From the NCBI GenBank assembly GCA_029855985.1, contig JAGSHR010000275.1, forward strand, positions 1-8,182: DNA of 8,182 nucleotides. Reading direction: 5' to 3'. The translations under genes were made by a program, and so were the position numbers. The notes beneath the pieces are model-generated. The model had not been told where the DNA came from and searched no databases. It saw only the letters and a list, made by a program, of their open reading frames with translations. Every line of letters begins with the position of its first letter. Position 1 is the first letter of the stretch. The stretch is from Candidatus Njordarchaeota archaeon (lineage in GTDB: Archaea; Thermoproteota; JANJXX01; Panguiarchaeales; Panguiarchaeaceae). This document shows, piece by piece, positions 1 to 6,097 of the stretch.

Positions 1-10
1 AAATAAAACG

Positions 11-1879
11 GTGTTATATTTGAAAGGCGGATACATGGGAAAAATCCTAGAAGTCGACCTCACAACCAAAGAAATCAAAGAAACACCAATCGACGAAAAA
101 ACAGCTAAAATGTACCTAGGCGGAAAAGGATACGCCCTAAAAATACTCTACGACGACCTCAAAAAACTAGAACAACAAGGAAAAGACCCAAAAGACATAG
201 ACCCCTTCGGACCTGAAAACACCCTAATATTTGCAACAGGACCAGCAACAGGAACAGCCTTCAACTCTGGGGGAAGATACCACGTAATGGCCTTAAGATC
301 CCCACTAACAGGAGGAATATCAAGCGCAAACTCAGGGGGAGAATTCGGACCATACCTAAAATTTGCGGGCTACGATATGATCGTTATTAGAGGAAAATCA
401 GAGGAGCCAGTATACCTATCAATTATTGATGGACACGCAGAACTACACAGCGCAAAAGACTTGTGGGGGCTAAACACTTTCGACACAGACAATGAACTGA
501 AGAAAAAACACGGATTCAGAGAAAAAGACGCAAGCGTAGCATGTATTGGACCAGCAGGAGAAAACCTAGTGAGAATAGCAGCAATAATCAACGACAAACA
601 TAGAGCTGCAGGAAGAACTGGTGTAGGTGCAATAATGGGATCAAAGAAACTAAAAGCAATTATTGTCGCAGGTAAAAACAGAGTTCCAATCGCTAACAAG
701 GACGAATTCATGCAAAAAGTCCAAAAATATTTAAAGATAGAAAAAGAAAACCCCGTAACAGGACAAGGCCTACCAAAATATGGAACCGCAGTCCTCGTTA
801 ACATTATCAACAACATTGGAGCCCTACCATACAAGAACTGGCAGGGCGCATACAACCCAGATGCAGAAAAAATAAGCGGAGAAACCCTAGAAGAAAAATA
901 CCTAATCGATCGACGCCCCTGCTGGGGATGCGCGATAGGATGCGGAAGAGTAACAAAAGTAGAAAGCGGACCATATCAAATCCTATACTCCGAGGGACCC
1001 GAGTACGAATCCATATGGGCACTAGGCTCCACAACGGCGGTCTCAGACTTAGAGGCAATCATAAAAGCTAACCACTTTTGTGACGAGTTGGGACTCGACA
1101 CGATTAGCATGGGTTCAACAATCGCAGCAGCAATGGAATTAAACGAAAAAGGCTTAATCCCAGAAGAAGACCTACAAGGACTAGACTTGAGGTTCGGAAA
1201 CGCAGCAGCAATGGTTGAAGCAGTATGGAGAACCGCTTACAAGTCAGGTTTCGGAAAATACCTAGCCGAGGGATCAAAGAGACTAACCGAGAGATATGGC
1301 GCACCCGAATTGTCAATGAGCGTAAAAGGACTTGAAATGCCAGCATACGATCCAAGAGGAATCAAAGGTATCGGGTTAAACTACGCTACAGCCAATAGGG
1401 GAGGATGCCACGTAACAGGTTACACTGTTTCACCCGAGGTCCTAGGGTTACCGGAGCAAATAGACAGACTAACCTACGATGACAAACCAAAATGGGTTAA
1501 GATATTCCAGGACTTCACGGATGTAGTTAACTCCGCAGTAAACTGCCTGTTCGTAACATTCGCACTTGGAGTAGATGCATACGCCGATATGCTCTCAAGC
1601 ATAACAGGATGGAACTTAACTGCAGATGAACTAATGACAATCGGAGAAAGAATATACAACCTAGAGAGAGTGATACTAAACAAGTACGGTTTCGACAGAA
1701 AAGACGATACCCTACCAAAGAGACTATTTACGGAACCACTACCAGACGGAGCTTCCAAAGGCGAAGTAGTTGATCCAAAGAAGTTCGAGGAAATGCTAAA
1801 CGAGTACTACAGGTTAAGAGGCTGGGTTGACGGTAAACCAACACCAGAAAAATTGAAAGAGTTAGGAATTGAGCTATAA
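11..1879 (+). CDS. aor: Aldehyde ferredoxin oxidoreductase (tungsten-pterin enzyme)
   Basis: The family oxidises aldehydes to carboxylates in the cytoplasm and passes electrons to ferredoxin, using a tungsten bis-pterin cofactor and one 4Fe-4S cluster. Visible here are the N-terminal strand GKILEVDLT, the GPATGT and SPLTGG cofactor-domain motifs, the cluster cysteines C304-x2-C307-x3-C311 plus a distant C512, and the block DPRGIKG (447-453) leading to GGCH (H467). Their spacing matches Pyrococcus furiosus AOR Cys288/291/295/494 and His448. At 622 residues the length is normal (about 600). The GTG at 11 gives the longest form. TTG at 20 would give MKGGYMGKIL, closest to family N-termini, and ATG at 35 has a weak GGCGG before it. 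The promoter lies outside the window. The stop is one base from the convergent MoaD-like gene. The AOR/FOR/GAPOR subfamily and substrate cannot be fixed. Confidence 0.95.
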   Translation: MLYLKGGYMGKILEVDLTTKEIKETPIDEKTAKMYLGGKGYALKILYDDLKKLEQQGKDPKDIDPFGPENTLIFATGPATGTAFNSGGRYHVMALRSPLTGGISSANSGGEFGPYLKFAGYDMIVIRGKSEEPVYLSIIDGHAELHSAKDLWGLNTFDTDNELKKKHGFREKDASVACIGPAGENLVRIAAIINDKHRAAGRTGVGAIMGSKKLKAIIVAGKNRVPIANKDEFMQKVQKYLKIEKENPVTGQGLPKYGTAVLVNIINNIGALPYKNWQGAYNPDAEKISGETLEEKYLIDRRPCWGCAIGCGRVTKVESGPYQILYSEGPEYESIWALGSTTAVSDLEAIIKANHFCDELGLDTISMGSTIAAAMELNEKGLIPEEDLQGLDLRFGNAAAMVEAVWRTAYKSGFGKYLAEGSKRLTERYGAPELSMSVKGLEMPAYDPRGIKGIGLNYATANRGGCHVTGYTVSPEVLGLPEQIDRLTYDDKPKWVKIFQDFTDVVNSAVNCLFVTFALGVDAYADMLSSITGWNLTADELMTIGERIYNLERVILNKYGFDRKDDTLPKRLFTEPLPDGASKGEVVDPKKFEEMLNEYYRLRGWVDGKPTPEKLKELGIEL

Positions 1880-1880
1880 G

Positions 1881-2165
1881 TTATCCCCCCGCACCGGGCG
1901 GGAAAATATCTATTTTATCTTTTTCACTAATTTTTGTATCCAAGCCATTGAGGAACTTTATGTTTCTTCCATTAACCATGATTAAAGTTTTAGGCCCTCG
2001 ACCCTCCATGAACTTATAAATTTTCTCGTAGACCTCTTCATTTACTTGCTCCTTGATAGCCTCTATGAGATCCCTAACCGTAGCATTATCCGGAACCTCA
2101 ACCATAAACGATTTACCGCCAGCCATCTCCCTAAAAATAGAATAAAAGTGCACGGTAATCTTCAT
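1881..2165 (-). CDS. MoaD/ThiS family ubiquitin-like sulfur carrier
   Basis: A 94-residue beta-grasp sulfur carrier. It opens with the strand ITVHFYSIFREMAGG and continues with VEVPDNATVRDLIEAI (22-37), IMVNGRNI (62-69) and the terminal strand DKIDIFPPGAGG. The C-terminal Gly-Gly is the site that MoeB/ThiF-type enzymes adenylate and thiocarboxylate. In MoaD the resulting sulfur builds the dithiolene of molybdo- or tungstopterin. MoaD-like genes beside AOR genes fit cofactor supply, and that is the likely role here; other sulfur transfer (ThiS-like) is possible. The frame is open up to 2225, but the ATG at 2165 is preferred: it starts at the conserved strand, and a TATA-like box lies between the two starts. 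The ribosome-binding site is weak (AAAGGG). It faces the oxidoreductase gene tail-to-tail across one base. Confidence 0.88.
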   Translation of the reverse strand: MKITVHFYSIFREMAGGKSFMVEVPDNATVRDLIEAIKEQVNEEVYEKIYKFMEGRGPKTLIMVNGRNIKFLNGLDTKISEKDKIDIFPPGAGG

Positions 2166-2192
2166 ATAAAAACCCTTTAAACAGGCCAACTT

Positions 2193-2206
2193 GTTTTTAA
2201 ATAATA
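2193..2206 (-). promoter_or_regulatory. Candidate TATA box of the MoaD-like gene
   Basis: On the minus strand this reads TATTTAAAAACAAG, about 30-40 nt before the ATG at 2165, so transcription would start near 2175 with a short leader. It would exclude the longer frame starting at 2225. This rests on spacing and composition only, in AT-rich DNA. Confidence 0.4.
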
Positions 2207-2228
2207 TATTTAGATAATTAGCCATTTA

Positions 2229-2261
2229 AAACTTGTCGAAAACACCTAGAAAAACAAGTTT
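2229..2261. repeat. Inverted repeat AAACTTGT/ACAAGTTT upstream of the MoaD-like gene
   Basis: Perfect 8-bp arms at 2229-2236 and 2254-2261 are separated by 17 nt. A further copy of AACTTGTT lies at 2188-2195, next to the putative TATA box. This could be a regulator site for the MoaD-like gene or a weak hairpin in the 3' region of the SDR transcript. Function is unknown. Confidence 0.35.
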
Positions 2262-2279
2262 GCAAAATTGTTGTGACAA

Positions 2280-2300
2280 AGAAAACAAAAATATATTTTC
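2280..2300 (-). terminator. Possible T-rich termination region of the SDR gene
   Basis: About 35-50 nt past the SDR stop the minus strand reads ATATTTTTGTTTTC, which contains runs of five and four T. Archaeal termination typically uses T-rich stretches without a strong stem. No stem is seen directly before it, so this is tentative. Confidence 0.3.
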
Positions 2301-2332
2301 TAGAATTGAATTGTCTAAAATAAACACTTGCC

Positions 2333-3136
2333 CTATAAAACTTCTATTTCGTTATCATCGAAGAGAACTCGACCCTCCATCCCACCCGCGACTGTGATTA
2401 TCTCTCCTGATATGTGGCCTGCTGCTTTATCTGAAGCGAGGAATACAACTATGTGGGCTACGTCTTCTGGTTTAGCAACTTTCCTTAATGGTATAGTTTT
2501 AAGCACTTTCTTTACAAGTTTTTTGTCTTTTAGAGCATCTTTTGCCATGGGTGTTATCGTCCAACCTGGACAAACAGCGTTAACTCTGCCCTTCTTTGCA
2601 ATCTTAACTATCTCGTTTTTCAACGATCTTGTTAACCCATAAGTTATAGCCGCTTTTGCTGCAGAGTAGTCAGCGTGACCTGCCTCTCCGAATATTGCTG
2701 CGGTTGAGCCAATTATAATAATGTTTCCGTAGTCCCCAGGGAATTCTCTTAGTTGCTTTAGAAACTCCCTAATACAAAAGAAGACCCCGTCCAAGTCAAC
2801 ACTCATAGTTTTCCTCCATCTTTCATAACTCATATCAACTAGTTCAACATGCTCTTCTGGCCATATTCCGTGGTTGCAAACTAAAATATCTATTCGTCCA
2901 ACTTTTTCTTTGATCTCTCTGTACATTCTCACGACTTCCTCTTCTTTTGTCATGTCTGCTTGGACTACAAGTGTAGCTCCGATTTCTCTTGCTAATTTCT
3001 CCGCGTTTTCTCTGTTTTTGTTAAAGTGGATGATGACCTTTGCTCGTTCCTTTGCGAATAATCTTACAATGGCTTCCCCTATCCCACCAGAAGCTCCTGT
3101 AACGAGCACCGTTTTTCCCTCTAGCTCCAAGTCCAT
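2333..3136 (-). CDS. Short-chain dehydrogenase/reductase (FabG-like SDR)
   Basis: A classical cytoplasmic SDR of 267 residues with a Rossmann fold binding NAD(P)(H). Motifs seen: TGASGGIG (13-20) for the dinucleotide, D61 for the adenine, CNHG (87-90) in place of the usual NNAG, catalytic S144, Y157 and K161 (YSAAK), and PG (190-191). The loop after strand 2 (IIHFNKN, 35-41) lacks the acidic residue typical of NAD-specific enzymes, which suggests NADP(H). The catalytic-tetrad Asn that normally sits in 'VNLxG' is replaced by Asp114 (SVDLDG). The start is ATG 3136, with AGGTGA at 3147-3142 spaced 5 nt; a GTG at 3145 overlaps that site. It is divergent from the class II aldolase, so a shared carbonyl pathway is possible. 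The substrate cannot be inferred. Confidence 0.93.
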   Translation of the reverse strand: MDLELEGKTVLVTGASGGIGEAIVRLFAKERAKVIIHFNKNRENAEKLAREIGATLVVQADMTKEEEVVRMYREIKEKVGRIDILVCNHGIWPEEHVELVDMSYERWRKTMSVDLDGVFFCIREFLKQLREFPGDYGNIIIIGSTAAIFGEAGHADYSAAKAAITYGLTRSLKNEIVKIAKKGRVNAVCPGWTITPMAKDALKDKKLVKKVLKTIPLRKVAKPEDVAHIVVFLASDKAAGHISGEIITVAGGMEGRVLFDDNEIEVL

Positions 3137-3171
3137 CTTTTTCACCTGCGAACTTGTAAGTTTTGATGTGC

Positions 3172-3185
3172 TTTTATCTTTTTAA
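3172..3185 (-). promoter_or_regulatory. Candidate TATA element of the SDR gene
   Basis: The minus strand reads TTAAAAAGATAAAA. Its centre is about 42 nt before the ATG at 3136, so transcription would begin near 3152 and leave a short leader holding the AGGTGA ribosome-binding site. Position and composition are the only support. Confidence 0.35.
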
Positions 3186-3264
3186 CGTGGTTCATTCTTA
3201 TTGTATCAAAGAATAATCTTTTTTGATATTTCAAAAAGGATTTTGGAGTGGAGGTCACACGGAG

Positions 3265-3900
3265 TTGTACGATTCTGAAAGAGAGGAAGTTTTAGAAACC
3301 GCTAGGAAGGCTTATTCAATGGGTTTTGTCGCTGTAGCTGAAGGAAACTTCAGTGTGAGAGTGAAGGGCAAGAATTTATTCGCCATTACGCCCTCCGCTA
3401 TTGAGTACGATAGAATGGTTATTGATGATATAGTTGTGATTGACTATGAGGGGAACGTTGTCCACGGGGAAAGAAAGCCGTCATCAGAGTGGAGACTCCA
3501 TGCTTACATTTACAAAAAAAGGCAAGATGTAAATGCGATAGTTCATACTCACTCCCTCTATGCTTCTGTGCTCTCTGTAATGGGCGAAGGGATACCGGTT
3601 ATCATTGATGAGCAGGTGATATACATTAAGGGAACCGTTGACGTATCAGAATACGCTATGACTGGAACATGGGAGTTAGCTGAAAACGTTTACAAGGCTC
3701 TAGGGAATAAAAAAGCGGCTCTAATAAAGAATCATGGATTAGTAGCTGTTGGAGAGAACGCGGATATAGCGCTAAACATCGCCCTAATAACTGAGAAACT
3801 AGCTAAGATTTATTATTTGGCGAAGGTGGGGGGCAAGGTGGATACAGTCCCCCAAGAAGTAATCGATAAATTGAAGTTTGCTAAATATGGGAAATACTAG
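3265..3900 (+). CDS. Class II aldolase (L-fuculose-1-phosphate aldolase-like)
   Basis: A zinc-dependent class II aldolase/epimerase-fold enzyme; members cleave sugar phosphates to dihydroxyacetone phosphate and an aldehyde such as lactaldehyde. With TTG 3265 as Met1, the motifs are GNFS (27-30), TPSA (42-45, usually TPSG), PSSE with catalytic E75, zinc ligands H94 and H96 (HTH), and H157 (NHG). All are offset +2 from E. coli FucA E73/H92/H94/H155. The 211-residue length suits the family (about 210-220). The start is chosen because GGAGGT lies at 3250-3255 and the protein then begins at the conserved first helix; an upstream TTG at 3223 would add 14 unconserved residues. It diverges from the SDR gene and meets nikR tail-to-tail 4 nt away. 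Fuculose-P, ribulose-P or 5-deoxy-sugar phosphates are all possible substrates. Confidence 0.9.
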   Translation: MYDSEREEVLETARKAYSMGFVAVAEGNFSVRVKGKNLFAITPSAIEYDRMVIDDIVVIDYEGNVVHGERKPSSEWRLHAYIYKKRQDVNAIVHTHSLYASVLSVMGEGIPVIIDEQVIYIKGTVDVSEYAMTGTWELAENVYKALGNKKAALIKNHGLVAVGENADIALNIALITEKLAKIYYLAKVGGKVDTVPQEVIDKLKFAKYGKY

Positions 3901-3904
3901 TGTT

Positions 3905-4330
3905 TTATGGTCTCACAATATTGTATTTAAGGGCTTCAACTCCCTTAATATTTTCTAGTTTTGCAATCAAATTCAAAATTTCCCCAGTTGCTCCTTTAAC
4001 AACTAGCGTCTCCAAGCATTTGTGTTTACTTATGTGAACATGCGTTGTGAAAAGTATCGCATCCAAGTAATCATGTTGTATGCTAAGAAGGTTTTTAACG
4101 GTATCTCCTCGGTGGTGGTCATAGGTATACGTTATGACCGCTACAACGTTCGCCGTGGTGTCCATTAGTTTTTCTATTTCGTCGAGATAGTTTATGACCG
4201 CTGTTGTTATTACTTTGGATCTACTTTTTGCCCCTGTTTTTTCCATTATTTTATCGAGGCGCTCTAAAACGTTTTTAGGTATTGAGATCCCGGTTTTCGT
4301 TGTCCCATCTATTCCGATCACCGAGTTCAT
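3905..4330 (-). CDS. nikR: Nickel-responsive transcriptional regulator NikR
   Basis: A 141-residue NikR. Residues 11-55 form the ribbon-helix-helix DNA-binding domain (TGISIPKNVLERLDKI...), and about 62-138 form the ACT-like nickel-sensing, tetramerising domain. All four high-affinity nickel ligands of E. coli NikR (H76, H87, H89, C95) are present with exact spacing as H86, H97, H99 and C105. The ATG at 4330 has no Shine-Dalgarno; a TATA-like TTTATATATATAA lies 40-52 nt upstream, implying a short leader. It diverges from nikMNQO across 120 bp that hold a NikR-type dyad, so repression of nickel uptake under nickel excess is the expected role. Its stop is 4 nt from that of the convergent aldolase. 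Confidence 0.95.
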   Translation of the reverse strand: MNSVIGIDGTTKTGISIPKNVLERLDKIMEKTGAKSRSKVITTAVINYLDEIEKLMDTTANVVAVITYTYDHHRGDTVKNLLSIQHDYLDAILFTTHVHISKHKCLETLVVKGATGEILNLIAKLENIKGVEALKYNIVRP

Positions 4331-4369
4331 TTATGTTTTTACATATATATGTGTTCATGTTATTTATCC

Positions 4370-4382
4370 TTTATATATATAA
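4370..4382. promoter_or_regulatory. Near-symmetric TATA element, nikR promoter and possibly nikM
   Basis: TTTATATATATAA reads as a TATA box on both strands. For nikR it predicts a start near 4350, with a leader of about 20 nt. For nikM it would give a leader of about 48 nt; GATATATATTA at 4405-4415 is a second candidate for nikM. Inferred from sequence and spacing. Confidence 0.5.
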
Positions 4383-4404
4383 TAGTTATCTTCTGTATAA
4401 TCTT

Positions 4405-4415
4405 GATATATATTA
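4405..4415 (+). promoter_or_regulatory. Candidate nikM TATA box
   Basis: GATATATATTA directly abuts the GTAACA half of the NikR-type dyad. A start near 4435 would leave a leader of about 16 nt containing the GAGGTG ribosome-binding site. The element at 4370-4382 is the alternative. Confidence 0.4.
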
Positions 4416-4443
4416 GTAACAACAAAACATGAAGAGGTGTTAC
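4416..4443. promoter_or_regulatory. Candidate NikR operator, GTAACA-N16-TGTTAC
   Basis: A perfect 6-bp dyad with a 16-nt spacer, 28 bp in all, the same geometry as the E. coli NikR operator GTATGA-N16-TCATAC; each half-site shares 4 of 6 bases with that consensus. It lies between nikR and nikM, immediately after a TATA-like element, and covers the nikM ribosome-binding site. Bound NikR would block promoter assembly or early elongation. Geometry and context support it; binding is inferred. Confidence 0.62.
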
Positions 4444-4446
4444 CTC
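4434..4446 (+). promoter_or_regulatory. nikM ribosome-binding site inside a small hairpin
   Basis: GAGGTG (4434-4439) is the Shine-Dalgarno for the nikM ATG at 4451. The sequence GAGGT-GTT-ACCTC is a perfect 5-bp stem with a 3-nt loop that could hide the site. The 11-nt spacing to the ATG is long, and folding would alter accessibility. Confidence 0.5.
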
Positions 4447-4450
4447 GAAA

Positions 4451-5080
4451 ATGCACATACCCGATGGATTTTTAGACCCCCTTGTCGCAGGGACAACCTA
4501 CATAATCTTTATAGTATTCGCAATAATCACCACAACAAAAGTAAGAAACATTAAAGACGAGGAACTTATAAACATCTCAATAGTAGCAGCTGCAATATTC
4601 GTAGCACAAATGTTAAACTGGCCGATACCAGGAGGAACATCCGCACATTTCGTTGGAGGCTCACTAGCAGGCATATTATTCGGAATATGGATTGGATTCA
4701 TAATCATGACCATTGTCCTAGTAATCCAAGCACTAGTTTTCAGGGATGGAGGTATAACAACACTGGGTGCCAACGTATTAAACATGGGTATAATCGCCGT
4801 TGTCGTGGGTTATATAGTTTTCAAAGCAATAACGAGAAAAGAAAAAAATCGGAACACGGTATTCCTCGGTGGTTTCGCTGGCGGATTACTAGGAGCCTTT
4901 TTGGCTGGAACAGCTTGCGGATTAGAGATAGGGCTCTCCACGCATTTCCCATTTGGAATCATCGAAGGCGTTATCGTAATGGGGTCATGGCACTTTGTAT
5001 TAGGGATCATTGAGGGAATAATCACAGGACTTGTGCTTGTTTACCTTTATGAGAGAGGTGAACTCCTTGCAAACCAGTGA
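4451..5080 (+). CDS. nikM: ECF transporter substrate-binding subunit NikM/CbiM
   Basis: The metal-binding membrane S-component of a nickel/cobalt energy-coupling-factor transporter, 209 residues, with about six hydrophobic segments. The start is certain because the mature N-terminus MHIPDGF is itself the metal site: the Met1 amine, His2 and a downstream His (here H66 in GTSAHFVGG, equivalent to H67 of Thermoanaerobacter NikM2) bind Ni2+. The family block QALVFRDGGITTLGANVLNMG (93-113) is intact. Cobalt is possible from this subunit alone, but the divergent NikR, the operator-like dyad and the PDGLE partner gene point to nickel. Its last 14 nt overlap the preferred start of nikN. Phe codons are 10 TTC to 5 TTT, unlike nikQ. 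Confidence 0.94.
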   Translation: MHIPDGFLDPLVAGTTYIIFIVFAIITTTKVRNIKDEELINISIVAAAIFVAQMLNWPIPGGTSAHFVGGSLAGILFGIWIGFIIMTIVLVIQALVFRDGGITTLGANVLNMGIIAVVVGYIVFKAITRKEKNRNTVFLGGFAGGLLGAFLAGTACGLEIGLSTHFPFGIIEGVIVMGSWHFVLGIIEGIITGLVLVYLYERGELLANQ

Positions 5081-5366
5081 AAAAACCCGATTTAAAAAGG
5101 CATTTAAGGTGATACTAATCCTATTACTAGTGAGCCCCATTTTTGGAGTATACCTAGCGGATCTGGTAGGGTACCATGAACCACTCGATGTGGTAGCTGA
5201 AAAATTCGGGTTAAATGAAACACAAACATATGAAACACCATTCACAGATTACACATTCCCAAGCCTACCAGATTGGCTGGGATACATAGTATCCGGTTTA
5301 ATTGGCGTTCTATTAATCCTCGCCATAGGTTACATCCCAATAATAATAAAGAGTCACAGGGGTTAA
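5067..5366 (+). CDS. nikN: PDGLE-family transporter subunit NikN (CbiN-like role)
   Basis: A small 99-residue membrane protein with two hydrophobic segments (about 13-33 and 70-93) around an external loop. The loop reads HEPLDVVAEKFGLNE and ends in DYTFPSLPDWLGYIVSGLIG. It matches the PDGLE domain pattern, although the name motif is degenerate (EPLD for PDGLE). In nickel ECF systems this subunit works with NikM to load metal. The start is chosen as TTG 5067 because AGAGGTGA (5054-5061) sits 5 nt before it. ATG 5049 has no Shine-Dalgarno but is in frame and would add six residues. It overlaps nikM by 14 nt and ends 2 nt before nikQ. Identification is moderate to good; the start is uncertain. 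Confidence 0.82.
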   Translation: MQTSEKTRFKKAFKVILILLLVSPIFGVYLADLVGYHEPLDVVAEKFGLNETQTYETPFTDYTFPSLPDWLGYIVSGLIGVLLILAIGYIPIIIKSHRG

Positions 5367-5368
5367 AC

Positions 5369-6097
5369 ATGAGCAAACTGACAAGGAAATTTGTAAACGA
5401 AATAGTGGAAACACTTGAGTACATAGAGCGAGATAATAAAGAACCGCTGTTCTCTCCTACTTGCATTATAATTTCTTCTTTTTTTCTAACTTTTTTGGTT
5501 GGAGTATTTTGTGAGACAATTGGTAATACTACAATAATATTTATTATGTTCTATGTTGCAGTCTTAGTGTTTACGGGAGGGAAAAGGAAGGGATTTAAAA
5601 CTATTTTTAAGAGTATCTTATTTCTGGTATTCTTATCACTTGTAATAACCGTTCCCCTTATATTTAGGGGCGAATTTGCAACAGCGAAAGTATTTGTTTT
5701 AAGGGTTGTTTTAGCGAATATCACGGCGACAGCGAGTATAGTTTATTTAGGTGTTTGGAACTATATTAGGGGATTGAGGACACTTGGGGTTCCCGAGATA
5801 TTTTGTAAGGTTTTATACTTAACAGTTTGGAGTATCACGTTAATAGTGAACGAGTACTTGAAGATGATGTTCTCAAGGTCAATTAGGGTTTTGACAAGCT
5901 CTAGGTTTGAGTTATGGAGAGTTAACTCAAGTATCGTGGGCGATGCCCTAATAAGATCAAGTTTTAAGGCCAAAAAACTTTTCATGAGCATGAGTTTGAG
6001 AGGGGGTCTGCGAGTGCCGAAGACAAAACTTTTTGATAAGATTGATGTGCTGATTTATGGGGTGATTGTGTGTGTAGTGTTAACATTCGTGTTTTGA
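5369..6097 (+). CDS. nikQ: ECF transporter transmembrane T-component NikQ/CbiQ
   Basis: The 242-residue EcfT-type subunit that couples the ATPase to NikMN. It has a cytoplasmic N-terminus, then hydrophobic segments at about 31-50, 55-69, 82-100, 108-130 and 147-162, a charged coupling region (163-222) and a last segment (226-242). The coupling region contains FSRSIR and SLRGG (209-213), the latter at the place of the family ARG motif that docks on the ATPase. ATG 5369 is supported by AGGGGT just upstream and by the two-base gap after nikN. An in-frame start at 5273 would lie inside nikN and is rejected. The gene uses TTT for 18 of 24 Phe codons, a clear shift from nikM and nikN. Its end overlaps nikO by 28 nt. 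Confidence 0.9.
   Translation: MSKLTRKFVNEIVETLEYIERDNKEPLFSPTCIIISSFFLTFLVGVFCETIGNTTIIFIMFYVAVLVFTGGKRKGFKTIFKSILFLVFLSLVITVPLIFRGEFATAKVFVLRVVLANITATASIVYLGVWNYIRGLRTLGVPEIFCKVLYLTVWSITLIVNEYLKMMFSRSIRVLTSSRFELWRVNSSIVGDALIRSSFKAKKLFMSMSLRGGLRVPKTKLFDKIDVLIYGVIVCVVLTFVF

Noticed and set aside
370..1758. Minus-strand open frames inside the oxidoreductase gene (for example 370-855 and 1474-1758).
   Set aside because: They are shadows of a strongly conserved plus-strand gene, with Ser/Leu/Phe-rich low-quality translations and no motifs.
2328..3185. Plus-strand frames across the SDR gene (2328-2642, 2874-3185).
   Set aside because: Antisense shadows; the SDR motifs on the minus strand are unambiguous.
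4331..4450. Cobalamin riboswitch controlling the transporter.
   Set aside because: The 120-bp divergent region is too short and lacks the conserved B12-box; a NikR dyad explains control better.
4687..5013. Plus-strand 108-codon frame inside nikM.
   Set aside because: Out-of-frame shadow with a Trp/Arg/Asn-rich translation; NikM motifs cover the same bases.
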